Shown: piece by piece, positions 40,015-48,249 of the stretch
How the letters are laid out: each line of letters opens with the position of its first letter
How positions within the stretch are numbered: position 1 is the first letter of the stretch
Assembly (NCBI GenBank): GCA_934373235.1
Contig: CAKROW010000014.1
Span: 1 to 53,302 of the forward strand
Source: an uncultured Blautia sp.
Lineage (GTDB): Bacteria > Bacillota > Clostridia > Lachnospirales > Lachnospiraceae
DNA length: 53,302 nt
Direction: 5' to 3'
Program-made: the position numbers and the translations under genes
The notes under the pieces: generated by a model
Seen by the model: only the letters and a program-made list of their open reading frames with translations
Databases searched by the model: none
Told to the model about the DNA's origin: nothing

Positions 40015-41946
40015 TTAGTACAGTCTTGCTTCCTCGCGGCCCTTCATAACGCCCTCGCAGGCTTTTCTTACGCTTTCTTTTTCAGATGTCGTTGCAATTC
40101 CCACATCCCACCAAGACTCATATCCGTCTGTCATGGTCTTCGGGATAACCTTAAGGTCAAAGAGGCATGCAACATCCTGTTTTTTGGCATCTTCCAGTGC
40201 ATCTACAAGCTCCTGGATGGTCCGGCAGGTGTAGGATTTCAGTCCATAGCCTTCACCTACTTTTGCATAATCTACAGGGATCAGGTCACCTGTTGGTTTC
40301 TTTCCATCTGTGTAGCGGAACTCTGTTGCAAGACTTCCGATTCCGTGATTCATCTCAAGGTTGTTGATACAGCCGAATCCGCAGTTATCAAAGATCAGGA
40401 TATTGACTTTCTGTCTCTCCTGCATGATGGTCATGATCTCACTGTGGAGCATCTGGAAGCTGGAGTCACCAACTACACAGTATACTTCATTGTCAGGCTC
40501 TGCAAATTTTACACCAAGGGTAGCGGCTACTTCATATCCCATGCAGGAATATCCGTACTCTGCGTGATATCCTCCACGTTTGTCTGTTCTCCACATACGC
40601 TGCATACAGCTTGGAAGAGAACCGCCTGCTGTGATGATCGTAGCATCTTTATCAATTGTTCTGTTGATGGCTGCAAGTGCTGCTGTCTGTGTGATCTTTC
40701 CGTTTGTAAGCTTCACATACTCCGGAATGGTACGAGGATCTCTCGCCTTAATTAACGGCTCAAAATCATCTCCTGTGTACTCAATGCTTCCCAGGCGCTC
40801 CATCTCTTTATCCCATACAGCTTTTGCTTTCCGGATCTCATCTGTATATGCGGATCTATATCCTCTTGCACGAAGCTTCTCTGCAAGTGCTTCTACGGTA
40901 GCTTTTGCATCACCTACTGCTTTTACTGCATCCATTTTGTATGCGTGGAATCTGCAGTTGTTGATACTTACGAACTGAACATCCTCGTTTTGGAACAGAT
41001 GCTTTGAGCTTGTTGTAAAGTCAGACATTCTGGAACCGATGGAAATCACAACATCAGCGTCCTTACCGATGATATTGGAAGCGTAGGTTCCTGTTACACC
41101 GATGCCGCCAAGGCAGTATGGATGGCCGGACTTGCAGGCACTCTTTCCTGCCTGTGTCTCACCAAACGGAATATTGAATTCCTCACAGAATTTCTCAACA
41201 GTCTCGCCTGCTTCTGAATAACGGACACCGCCACCCACAACGATAAGAGGTTTCCTGGCTCCTGCGATGATCTCTGCCACATCCTCAAGCTCTTCGTCTA
41301 CTGCAACCGGTCTTGTGATCCTGTGTACTCTCTTCTTGAAGAAATATTCCGGGAAGTCAAAGGACTCACCCTCAACATCCTGGCAAAGTGCGATACAGCA
41401 TGCACCTGTCTCAGCCGGATCTGTAAGAACTCTCATTGCATTGATAAGAGCTGTCATGACCATCTCAGGTCTTGTGATCCTGTCCCAGTACTTGCACACC
41501 GGTTTAAATGCATCGTTGGTGCTCACTGCAAGGCTGCTGCTCTGCTCTAACTGCTGAAGAACCGGGTCCGGCTGACGGGATGCAAATGTATCTGCCGGAA
41601 AAACAAGAAGCGGAATGTTGTTTACAGTAGCAGTTGCACATGCTGTTACCATGTTTGCAGCTCCAGGTCCGATGGATGAAGCGCATGCAATGATCTTTTT
41701 ACGGTTATTCTGCTTTGCAAAAGCTGTTGCAACGTGGCACATGCCCTGCTCATTTCTTCCCTGAAGAACCTTTAACTGACCAGGGTTGGTATCCAGCGCC
41801 TCACCAAGTCCTACTGCAATGCCGTGTCCGAAGATGGTGAAAAAGCCTTCTACAAATTTTGTCTCCACACCGTCCATGGAAACATACTGATTATCCAGGA
41901 ATCTTACGATTGCCTGTGCAGTTGTCATTCTTACTGTCTTTGCCAT
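40015..41946 (-). CDS. iolD: 3D-(3,5/4)-trihydroxycyclohexane-1,2-dione hydrolase
   Basis: 643 aa thiamine-diphosphate enzyme. The N-terminal Pyr domain has GLGEALDTNPGQLKVLQGRN with the activating Glu, followed by GPGAANMVTACATAT. The C-terminal PP domain has the GDSSFQML..NCGFGCINN metal/ThDP motif. It opens the inositol ring, hydrolysing the diketone to 5-deoxy-glucuronate. It lies between iolC (18 bases) and iolB (27 bases) in one operon. The substrate is specific to inositol catabolism, so this gene anchors the identification of the island. Confidence 0.96.
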   Translation of the reverse strand: MAKTVRMTTAQAIVRFLDNQYVSMDGVETKFVEGFFTIFGHGIAVGLGEALDTNPGQLKVLQGRNEQGMCHVATAFAKQNNRKKIIACASSIGPGAANMVTACATATVNNIPLLVFPADTFASRQPDPVLQQLEQSSSLAVSTNDAFKPVCKYWDRITRPEMVMTALINAMRVLTDPAETGACCIALCQDVEGESFDFPEYFFKKRVHRITRPVAVDEELEDVAEIIAGARKPLIVVGGGVRYSEAGETVEKFCEEFNIPFGETQAGKSACKSGHPYCLGGIGVTGTYASNIIGKDADVVISIGSRMSDFTTSSKHLFQNEDVQFVSINNCRFHAYKMDAVKAVGDAKATVEALAEKLRARGYRSAYTDEIRKAKAVWDKEMERLGSIEYTGDDFEPLIKARDPRTIPEYVKLTNGKITQTAALAAINRTIDKDATIITAGGSLPSCMQRMWRTDKRGGYHAEYGYSCMGYEVAATLGVKFAEPDNEVYCVVGDSSFQMLHSEIMTIMQERQKVNILIFDNCGFGCINNLEMNHGIGSLATEFRYTDGKKPTGDLIPVDYAKVGEGYGLKSYTCRTIQELVDALEDAKKQDVACLFDLKVIPKTMTDGYESWWDVGIATTSEKESVRKACEGVMKGREEARLY

Positions 41947-41964
41947 TTTTTTCGCTCCTTATCT

Positions 41965-42999
41965 TTATACTCTTGCGATCATTTCACCGAATTTTTCTTT
42001 TTCTTCTTTGATAAATGCATGAACCTCATCCGGTCCCGGAAGGGAATCGGAGCAGTTGTTGCTCTTGACCATCATGGACGCCTCTGCAGAACCGAACTCC
42101 AGACAATCGATGATCTCCCAGCCCTGATACAGTCCATACAGGAAGCCGGAACCATATCCGTCTCCGCCGCCGAAGCCTTTTCTTGCCTCAACCGGGAATG
42201 GTTTGATGCTGAACTTCTGTCCGTCGATGGTGTATGCCGTGGAACCTTTCATTCCATGCTTGATCACTACGATCTTGGCATTCTTTGACTGCCAGTAAGC
42301 TGCGCTCTCCTCGTCAGTCATGCCCTCCATGATCAGCTTCTCTGTAAGGTCAAACTCTTCTCTGGAGCCCATGATAATGTCAGCTTCTTTTGCCACAATG
42401 GAGTAGTAGATGGAAATCTCATCTGCATTCTTCCAGTTATATTCTCTGTAATCAATGTCAAAAATGATCTTTGTATTTACTTTCTTTGCAAGCATAACTG
42501 CTTTGATAGCAGCCTCTCTGGATGGACTCTCGGCAAGAGCTGTTCCGGAAATAAGGATCGCTTTTGCATTTTTGATGTAATCCTCGTGGATGTCGTCTAC
42601 ATGAAGCTGCAGATCTGCAATGCGGTTGCGGTACATGAGGATGCTGCTTTCCTTTGGAGAAAGCATCTCAGTAAATGTAAGCCCCAGCTTCTCTCCGTTT
42701 GTACATTTTGTGATCTGTGAAGTATCAATTCCTCTCTCATTAAAGTAATCTACCACATACTCACCAAACTGATCGTCAGAAACCTTACCGATGAATCCTG
42801 CTTTCATGCCATGCCTGGTAACACCTACAGCGATGTTTGCAGGAGAACCACCTACAAATTTCTCAAACATATGTACCTTTTTCAGTGGTTTGAACTCCTC
42901 TTTCACCTGGTCATTGTACGCAGGGTTGAAATCAATGGCAACTCTTCCAAGGAGTACCAGATCCATTGGTCTGGATTCATCAAATTCGATATACTTCAT
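41965..42999 (-). CDS. iolC: 5-Dehydro-2-deoxygluconokinase
   Basis: 344 aa from ATG 42999, 7 bases after GGAGG; an ATG at 43005 is too close to the binding site. PfkB-family sugar kinase with FVGGSPANIAVGVTRHG (substrate side) and RKGFGGGDGYGSGFLYGL containing the catalytic Asp and anion hole. It phosphorylates 2-deoxy-5-keto-gluconate, the step before IolJ. It is the first gene of iolC-iolD-iolB-ADH; its 5' leader contains the GCGTG operator array. Confidence 0.94.
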   Translation of the reverse strand: MKYIEFDESRPMDLVLLGRVAIDFNPAYNDQVKEEFKPLKKVHMFEKFVGGSPANIAVGVTRHGMKAGFIGKVSDDQFGEYVVDYFNERGIDTSQITKCTNGEKLGLTFTEMLSPKESSILMYRNRIADLQLHVDDIHEDYIKNAKAILISGTALAESPSREAAIKAVMLAKKVNTKIIFDIDYREYNWKNADEISIYYSIVAKEADIIMGSREEFDLTEKLIMEGMTDEESAAYWQSKNAKIVVIKHGMKGSTAYTIDGQKFSIKPFPVEARKGFGGGDGYGSGFLYGLYQGWEIIDCLEFGSAEASMMVKSNNCSDSLPGPDEVHAFIKEEKEKFGEMIARV

Positions 43000-43040
43000 G
43001 ATCATACCTCCATTTGTTGTGTTTACATGTTTTTTATTAT

Positions 43041-43135
43041 GTGCGTTCCTGTAATGTTCTGTGCGCTTTTCATCTGCACGCGTGCTGTTTTATCAATTGC
43101 GTGCTTTTGTGATATTGTGCGTGCATACTGCGTGT
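43041..43135. promoter_or_regulatory. Array of GCGTG-core operator-like repeats in the iolC leader
   Basis: GTGCGTT (43041), GTGCGC (43061), GCACGCGTGC perfect palindrome (43076-43085), TTGCGTGC (43097-43104), GTGCGTGC (43117-43124) and TGCGTGT (43129-43135). Core spacings are about 20, 17, 19, 20 and 11 bases, i.e. near one or two helical turns. They lie downstream of the iolC -10 box and upstream of its start, where bound LacI proteins would block transcription. Confidence 0.65.
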
Positions 43136-43148
43136 TTCTTATGGTGTT

Positions 43149-43177
43149 ATCATAGCACTCTTTTTGGTTTTTCACAA
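43149..43177 (-). promoter_or_regulatory. Sigma-A promoter of iolC operon
   Basis: TTGTGA (43172-43177), 17-base spacer, TATGAT (43149-43154) on the minus strand, giving a ~140-base leader that carries the operator array. Confidence 0.78.
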
Positions 43178-43261
43178 GTATTTACTTTCATTTTTTTTAC
43201 TTTCAGTTAAAACAAACAATTTATCTGAATATTTTTTATTAAACATGACTATAAGTAATAT

Positions 43262-43318
43262 GTGCACGGTTGTGCTTTTACACGTGTCTGCTCTTTGCAC
43301 GCAAATCGCACGCAATCA
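43262..43318. promoter_or_regulatory. Second group of GCACGCAA half-sites upstream of iolC promoter
   Basis: GTGCAC at 43262-43267, then GCACGCAA at 43297-43304 and again at 43308-43315, 11 bases apart (a direct repeat GCACGCAAATC). They lie about 90-140 bases upstream of the -35 box and could support looping with the downstream array. The rest of the 43006-43391 gap shows no gene. Confidence 0.55.
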
Positions 43319-43346
43319 AGTCCTGTCCGATTGTTTTTTCAGAAAC

Positions 43347-43378
43347 AAAAAAATGATACCAGGTTTCCCTGATATCAT
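43347..43378 (-). terminator. Terminator of larB-larC-lacI
   Basis: Stem ATGATATCAGG / CCTGGTATCAT (one mismatch or G-U class pair) with 4-base loop and seven T on the minus strand, 13 bases after the LacI stop. Confidence 0.85.
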
Positions 43379-43391
43379 CCTTGTCTGTATG

Positions 43392-44417
43392 CTACAGATT
43401 ATATTTTGTTTTTATGTTAATATCCGTAAACAAAAACTCCCTCTCCGGTTCTTTTCCCTTGGTAAGAAGTTCTGCCAGAATATGAGGCGGCTGATAGCCC
43501 TGGATATATCCGTTCTGGTCAATCAGAAAATCCACGGAATTATCTTTCAATGCCTTTTCATTTTTGGGAGTCTGATCATAGATCACCACATATGGCCGCC
43601 AGTCCAGGCGAAGCTTTTCAAACGCCCGTGCCACACCGGCCTGACCGCCGGACACTACCAGGATCCCGCTGATCCCTGTGGTGCTCATCATTGCATTTTC
43701 CACAATGTGCTCCACCTCCGAGGATTCATCAAAACTTCCGTGGACTCCTGCGATCTCCAGATGGGGCCAGTTTTTTTTCACTTCTTCCACAAAACCGTCC
43801 ACGCGCTGATTATCAACATGATTGCTGAAATACCCGGTAATGATGAGTATCTTGCCTGTGCCTCTGGTAAGGACACCAAGAAGTCCTGCTGCCGTCCGAC
43901 CGCTTTTGCGGTTATCCATGCCTACAAAGCAGGATCTTCTGGTTCCCACAATATCAGAGTTAAAAGTCACCACCGGGATATTTTTCTCCTCAATGAGATA
44001 ATTCAGCTTCTCCCTCACTGCCTCACTGTCCACAGGCATTACGGCAAGACCGCTGATCCCCTCTTCCTCCAGTTCTTCAATGGCACGAAGCTGTTCCCTT
44101 TCATCTACAGACAGACCTTCTTTCAGGACCAGCCGGATACCCTTTTCCTCCAGTTCCCGGGAAGCTTTCTCAATTCCCCGGTTAACTTCCTGCATAAAGG
44201 ATGATCTGGCAAGCTGGGTCACTACTCCGATCTTTAACATCTGTGATCTGCCGGCAGATTTTTTACGCTCTTTCGGTACATAACCCATTTCTTTTGCAAG
44301 CTGGCATATCCTCTGTGCCACCTCCGGATTGATCCTTCCTCTGTTGTTAAGGGCACGGTCCACCGTTCCCCTGGACACCCCTGCTTTCTCTGCAATCTGC
44401 TGTATTGTCACCGCCAT
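43392..44417 (-). CDS. LacI-family transcriptional regulator, inositol-linked (copy 2)
   Basis: 341 aa from ATG 44417 with CAGGAGAATT in front; an upstream open extension lies inside larC and has no site. HTH VTIQQIAEKAGVSRGTVDRALNNRGRI shares a 17-residue identical block with copy 1, and the sensor domains are similar (RRSCFVGMDNRKSGRTAAGLLG against RRLCFVGQNAFQCGRAAAG). It lies 16 bases after larC in the same direction, and just upstream of the iolC promoter region. It is therefore the natural repressor of iolC-D-B, while being co-transcribed with the nickel-pincer genes. Confidence 0.9.
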   Translation of the reverse strand: MAVTIQQIAEKAGVSRGTVDRALNNRGRINPEVAQRICQLAKEMGYVPKERKKSAGRSQMLKIGVVTQLARSSFMQEVNRGIEKASRELEEKGIRLVLKEGLSVDEREQLRAIEELEEEGISGLAVMPVDSEAVREKLNYLIEEKNIPVVTFNSDIVGTRRSCFVGMDNRKSGRTAAGLLGVLTRGTGKILIITGYFSNHVDNQRVDGFVEEVKKNWPHLEIAGVHGSFDESSEVEHIVENAMMSTTGISGILVVSGGQAGVARAFEKLRLDWRPYVVIYDQTPKNEKALKDNSVDFLIDQNGYIQGYQPPHILAELLTKGKEPEREFLFTDINIKTKYNL

Positions 44418-44433
44418 GATAATTCTCCTGTTT

Positions 44434-45726
44434 CTATGCTTCCTCCGAAGCGGCTGCATGCTGTACCATGCAGTATGCTTCCTTATATGAGATTCCTTTT
44501 TCCCGGCAAAGTTTCACCAGGCTGTCATACTCCGGATAGTAATAGGTCTTTACACCGTAATGGCATACCTTTATGTCCACACTGCCCCAGGGAGTCTCCA
44601 CTGTTTTATTTTCTCTTTTTAAGACTGTCCGCTCCATCTTCTGCCGGCGGATCCCGATGGAAGTGGTTTCGCGGAATATGATCTCTTCCATCTTTTCTGC
44701 CAGATCCTCTGTTGTGATCACAGTAAGAAGCCATCCCGGTCTGTTTTTCTTCATAAACACAGGGGTATAATTTGCATCTCTTGCTCCTGCCTCAAAAAGA
44801 AGCTTCAGAACATAACCAAGTTCTTCTCCAGTACAGTCGTCAATATTTGTCTCAAGTTTCAGAATGCTGTCCTTTTCGGCTCTGCGCTCTTCCGGCCGGA
44901 TGATCATTGCCCGAAGGATACCCGGACACTCATACTGCCTTTTTCCTGCACCGACCCCTGTCTTCTCAACGGAAAATTTCTCAGGTAAATCAGCAGAGGT
45001 ACAGAAAGCTGCCGCCACTGCTGCTCCTGTAGGAGTCACAAGTTCCCCCTGCACATTGGTAATATGAAGCTTCAGTCCCTCTGCGCTGACAATATTGGCT
45101 ACTGCAGGCACAGGCACAGGAAGGATTCCATGCTGGCAGCGGATGGTTCCTCTTCCCTCACATAATTCCGGAATGATCACTTCCTCAATATCCAGATCAT
45201 CCATACATACAGCAGCGGAAACAATATCCACAATAGAATCCACCGCACCTACCTCATGGAAATGTACCTGGTCTTCCGGCACATTGTGAGCCTTTGCCTC
45301 TGCCCTTGCAAGGATCCGGAAGATTTTTTCTCCGTAGGCTTTTGCACGTGGTGTCATATCGCTGTGCTCCAGAATATGCATGATCTCAGGAAGCCCACGG
45401 TGTTCATGGGGATGTGCAGGTTCATGGCTGTGGATACACTCTGTGTGGGAATGTCCGTGCTCATGATGATGTCCGTGCTCATGTCCATGTAGATACTCCA
45501 TATCATGATCATGATTCTCATGCTCCGTATCCAGCACTACATCAAAATCACAGGCATCGATCCCGGACTTCACAACTCTTGTAATCCTGATGGTAAATCC
45601 GGGAACTTTAAGGCTTTTAAGGACTTTCTCAAGCTTATCCCTGTCTGCCCCCAGGTCAAGAAGGGCTGCCACTGTCATATCTCCGCTGATTCCTGAACTA
45701 CATTCCAGATATAAAGTCTTTTTCAT
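44434..45726 (-). CDS. larC: LarC, nickel-pincer cofactor nickel insertase
   Basis: 430 aa. N-terminal LECSSGISGDMTVAALLDLGAD and C-terminal LETNIDDCTGEELGYVLKLL segments are family signatures. Residues 69-109 hold 17 His (HGHEHGHHHEHGHSH), a likely nickel store. LarC uses CTP to insert Ni into the pyridinium-dithiocarboxylate pincer nucleotide of LarA-type racemases. In lactobacilli the gene is split by a programmed frameshift; here it is one continuous frame. It abuts larB (TAA directly followed by ATG). No larA or larE is present. Confidence 0.93.
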   Translation of the reverse strand: MKKTLYLECSSGISGDMTVAALLDLGADRDKLEKVLKSLKVPGFTIRITRVVKSGIDACDFDVVLDTEHENHDHDMEYLHGHEHGHHHEHGHSHTECIHSHEPAHPHEHRGLPEIMHILEHSDMTPRAKAYGEKIFRILARAEAKAHNVPEDQVHFHEVGAVDSIVDIVSAAVCMDDLDIEEVIIPELCEGRGTIRCQHGILPVPVPAVANIVSAEGLKLHITNVQGELVTPTGAAVAAAFCTSADLPEKFSVEKTGVGAGKRQYECPGILRAMIIRPEERRAEKDSILKLETNIDDCTGEELGYVLKLLFEAGARDANYTPVFMKKNRPGWLLTVITTEDLAEKMEEIIFRETTSIGIRRQKMERTVLKRENKTVETPWGSVDIKVCHYGVKTYYYPEYDSLVKLCREKGISYKEAYCMVQHAAASEEA

Positions 45727-46470
45727 TTATTTCCCCTCCGCAAGTCTGTTGATCTGTGTAGCCAGATATCCGGCTCCGTAACCATTGTCAATATTTACCA
45801 CCGCAATTCCGTTGGCACAGGAATTTATCATGGTAAGCAAGGCTGATAACCCGTGAAAACTTGCTCCATACCCCACAGAGGTTGGAACTGCGATCACCGG
45901 CCGGCTTACAAGCCCTCCCATGACACTGGCAAGAGCTCCCTCCATTCCCGCCACTGCCACCACGCAGTTGGCGGTCTGGATAGTGTCCAGTCTGGAAAAA
46001 AGCCTGTGCATACCGCTGACTCCCACATCATAGATACGTTCTACCCTGCTTCCGAAGTATTCCGCTGTCTGGGCAGCTTCCTCAGCTACGGAAATATCTG
46101 CGGTTCCTGCTGTACATACTGCGATTTTTCCGATGTGTTCTTTTTCCTTCTCGATTTTTAAGATTTCGGAGACAGGATCATAGACAACCTGAGGCAGAAC
46201 ACTCTTTACCAGTTCATACTGTTTCTGGGATGCACGGGTTCCAAATACCTCTCCGTCTTCCTCGTAAAGTCTCTGATATATATGAAGAAGATGTTCATCT
46301 GCTTTTCTGGCACAGTATACCACCTCGGCAAATCCAGTCCGTGCTTTTCTGGTAGTATCAAGCTTGGCATATCCCATTTCCTCATAGCCTTCCTTTTTCA
46401 GAAGTTCCTGTGCGCTGTCCACAGACAGTGTTCCGTCTTTAACTTCTTCCAGTATCTGCTGCAAATTCAT
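45727..46470 (-). CDS. larB: LarB, nicotinate-adenine dinucleotide carboxylase/hydrolase
   Basis: 247 aa. The C-terminal PurE-like half has VCTAGTADISVAEEAAQTAE, GVSGMHRL and AGMEGALASVMGGLV, and the N-terminal half binds the nucleotide (FAEVVYCARK). LarB carboxylates and hydrolyses nicotinic acid adenine dinucleotide, the first step to the nickel-pincer cofactor. The start follows ACGAGGAGGCGG. It lies 72 bases after the CDP-glycerol transferase gene, with no strong terminator or promoter recognised between them. Confidence 0.93.
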   Translation of the reverse strand: MNLQQILEEVKDGTLSVDSAQELLKKEGYEEMGYAKLDTTRKARTGFAEVVYCARKADEHLLHIYQRLYEEDGEVFGTRASQKQYELVKSVLPQVVYDPVSEILKIEKEKEHIGKIAVCTAGTADISVAEEAAQTAEYFGSRVERIYDVGVSGMHRLFSRLDTIQTANCVVAVAGMEGALASVMGGLVSRPVIAVPTSVGYGASFHGLSALLTMINSCANGIAVVNIDNGYGAGYLATQINRLAEGK

Positions 46471-46542
46471 AAGTCCGCCTCCTCGTTAAGTAGTCTGAGC
46501 ACTGCCGGAAAGTAATACCTCCTGCAATTGGTTATTATTTTG

Positions 46543-48249
46543 CTATCTGGAAATCAAATTGTCAAGAACTATTTCTGCAAGGGATCCTGCTTCTATCCTA
46601 TTTCCGCTCATATACCGGGTCATTTCCCGGTACAGAAGGCTGTCATCAGGAAATACCAGGATATAGTCAAAAGTGGATTTTCCGAAAAGACGGGAGGCTT
46701 CCCTCTCATAAAATCCCTTTCCTGGTTTTATAAGTTTTCCCAGCGGAAGATTTCCTGCATTTATTTTCTCAAAAAGCTTTTCCCGGATGATCTCTGACAC
46801 AGTTCCGTTACAGGACATACGTTTGTAAAACACACGGATCTTCCCGGGGATCCTGTTGATGCGCTCCTGTTCCTGCGGCACTTTTGTATTTTCCGCCAGG
46901 ACTGTCACATCCAGTTTTTCTCTGTCCACTTTTTCCAGGAAATCACTTATCTCCTCTGTTTTTTTTCCTGTCTTCATGGTTCCTGCCCAGAGAAGAACTG
47001 TGGATTTTCTTTTTTCTTCTGCCAGGGTACATTCTGCTACCTTACAGGAATCTTTTCCGTCAAATACCTTTTCCAGGATCCTCCTGCATACATTTCCATC
47101 ATCCACAGGGCATGCCCATTTCTGTTCCCTCCCATATCTTTCCCGGAAAGGCTCCACAGCGGCCTTAATATCTTCCAGAAAACCGGCCAGTTCCTCAAAG
47201 TTTTCCGCAACAGGCCCCGGCAGCTTCTCTCTTCCGAAATACAGCCCTCTTCCATTTTCCATCTCCTTCATATCCGGCACAAAAAAAAGGATCGGTTTTC
47301 CTGAAACAAGATAATCAAAATAAATACTGGAATAATCGGAGATCAGAACATCGGTCACAGAGAGAAGTTCATTGGTATCTATGGTTGCAGGCACAAATTC
47401 TCCGGTCAGCTTTCCTGAATTGCGGATATGGCGGTACACGATCTGGTGAGGTTTTACCAGGATCTGATACTTTCGTGGATTCATCTGTCTTCTTACTGTC
47501 TCTATCATTTCCAGGTAAATCCCAAGGTCCGTGTCCGGTTCCCCATACTTTTCCCCTCTCCAGGTCGGAGCATAGAGGATGATCTTTTTTTCCATATCCA
47601 CATCTACACCCGCTTCCTTCAGGTCCCGGAATATCTCCTCCCGGACTGTGTGAAAATACAGGTCATTTCTGGGCTGTCCTGCCTCCAGGATCTTCTGTTT
47701 TCCAAAGCCCTCAAGTTTGTATGCTTTTTTGTAGATCTGTGTCATATGATCATCGGCAGATATAAGATAATCTGCTGCCGGAAGGTTTCTCACTGAATTT
47801 CCTGCATTTACATTGCTGTCCGGAACATCAAAACCTACTGTTTTCAGGGATATTCCATGCCAGGTATTGATATAGGTCTGATCTTTTCTCTTTGCAAAAT
47901 ATCCCGGAAAAGCTACATTATTGATAAGGAATCCTGCCTGGGCCAGATATTTTGCATACTGACGGGAATCATACTGCACAAAACGGACATTTTTATATTC
48001 TGCATATTTTTCTATCTGTTTTCTGTTATCCTCAAAATCTTCCAGAGCCCAGATATGTATATATTTTTCAAAATCTGCTCTTTTCAGAAATTCCAAAAAT
48101 AAGGCATGTGGATTACAGAGCATGCCTCTTCCTCCAAATGCCTCGTAAAAAATATATTTCTTATTCACCGGATATTTCTCTGTGGCTCTTGCATAGGCAC
48201 AGCGGGAACTTTTCTGAAGATTACAGAATTTTTTTATGACACCGGACAT
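46543..48249 (-). CDS. CDP-glycerol glycerophosphotransferase (TagF/TagB-like) with C-terminal extension
   Basis: 568 aa. The glycerophosphotransferase domain occupies about 85-405: TWHGISLKTVGFD, ILYAPTWRGEKYG, KPHQIVYRHI and ISDYSSIYFDYLVSGKPILF are the conserved blocks. It transfers glycerol phosphate from CDP-glycerol to a lipid-linked glycan or glycerol polymer at the inner membrane face. A region of ~160 residues after position 410 (VLLWAGTMKTGKKTEEI) resembles the start of a GT4-type Rossmann domain that is incomplete. The start lies inside the preceding GT gene (16-base overlap) with GGAGGAGAG in front. Confidence 0.85.
   Translation of the reverse strand: MSGVIKKFCNLQKSSRCAYARATEKYPVNKKYIFYEAFGGRGMLCNPHALFLEFLKRADFEKYIHIWALEDFEDNRKQIEKYAEYKNVRFVQYDSRQYAKYLAQAGFLINNVAFPGYFAKRKDQTYINTWHGISLKTVGFDVPDSNVNAGNSVRNLPAADYLISADDHMTQIYKKAYKLEGFGKQKILEAGQPRNDLYFHTVREEIFRDLKEAGVDVDMEKKIILYAPTWRGEKYGEPDTDLGIYLEMIETVRRQMNPRKYQILVKPHQIVYRHIRNSGKLTGEFVPATIDTNELLSVTDVLISDYSSIYFDYLVSGKPILFFVPDMKEMENGRGLYFGREKLPGPVAENFEELAGFLEDIKAAVEPFRERYGREQKWACPVDDGNVCRRILEKVFDGKDSCKVAECTLAEEKRKSTVLLWAGTMKTGKKTEEISDFLEKVDREKLDVTVLAENTKVPQEQERINRIPGKIRVFYKRMSCNGTVSEIIREKLFEKINAGNLPLGKLIKPGKGFYEREASRLFGKSTFDYILVFPDDSLLYREMTRYMSGNRIEAGSLAEIVLDNLISR

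Noticed and set aside
43041..43135. Repeated GCGTG motifs as CRISPR or iterons
   Set aside because: Repeats are only 7-10 bases, spacers are too short for CRISPR and no cas, rep or par gene is near; operator sites fit the LacI context.
43164..44204. 346-codon plus-strand frame spanning the iolC upstream region and lacI
   Set aside because: It is antisense to a clear LacI gene, crosses its terminator and has no ribosome binding site.
45413..45500. Tandem-like ATG/GTGCTCATG repeats in larC as a DNA repeat element
   Set aside because: They encode the His-Gly-His loop of LarC in frame; the repetition is due to His codons.
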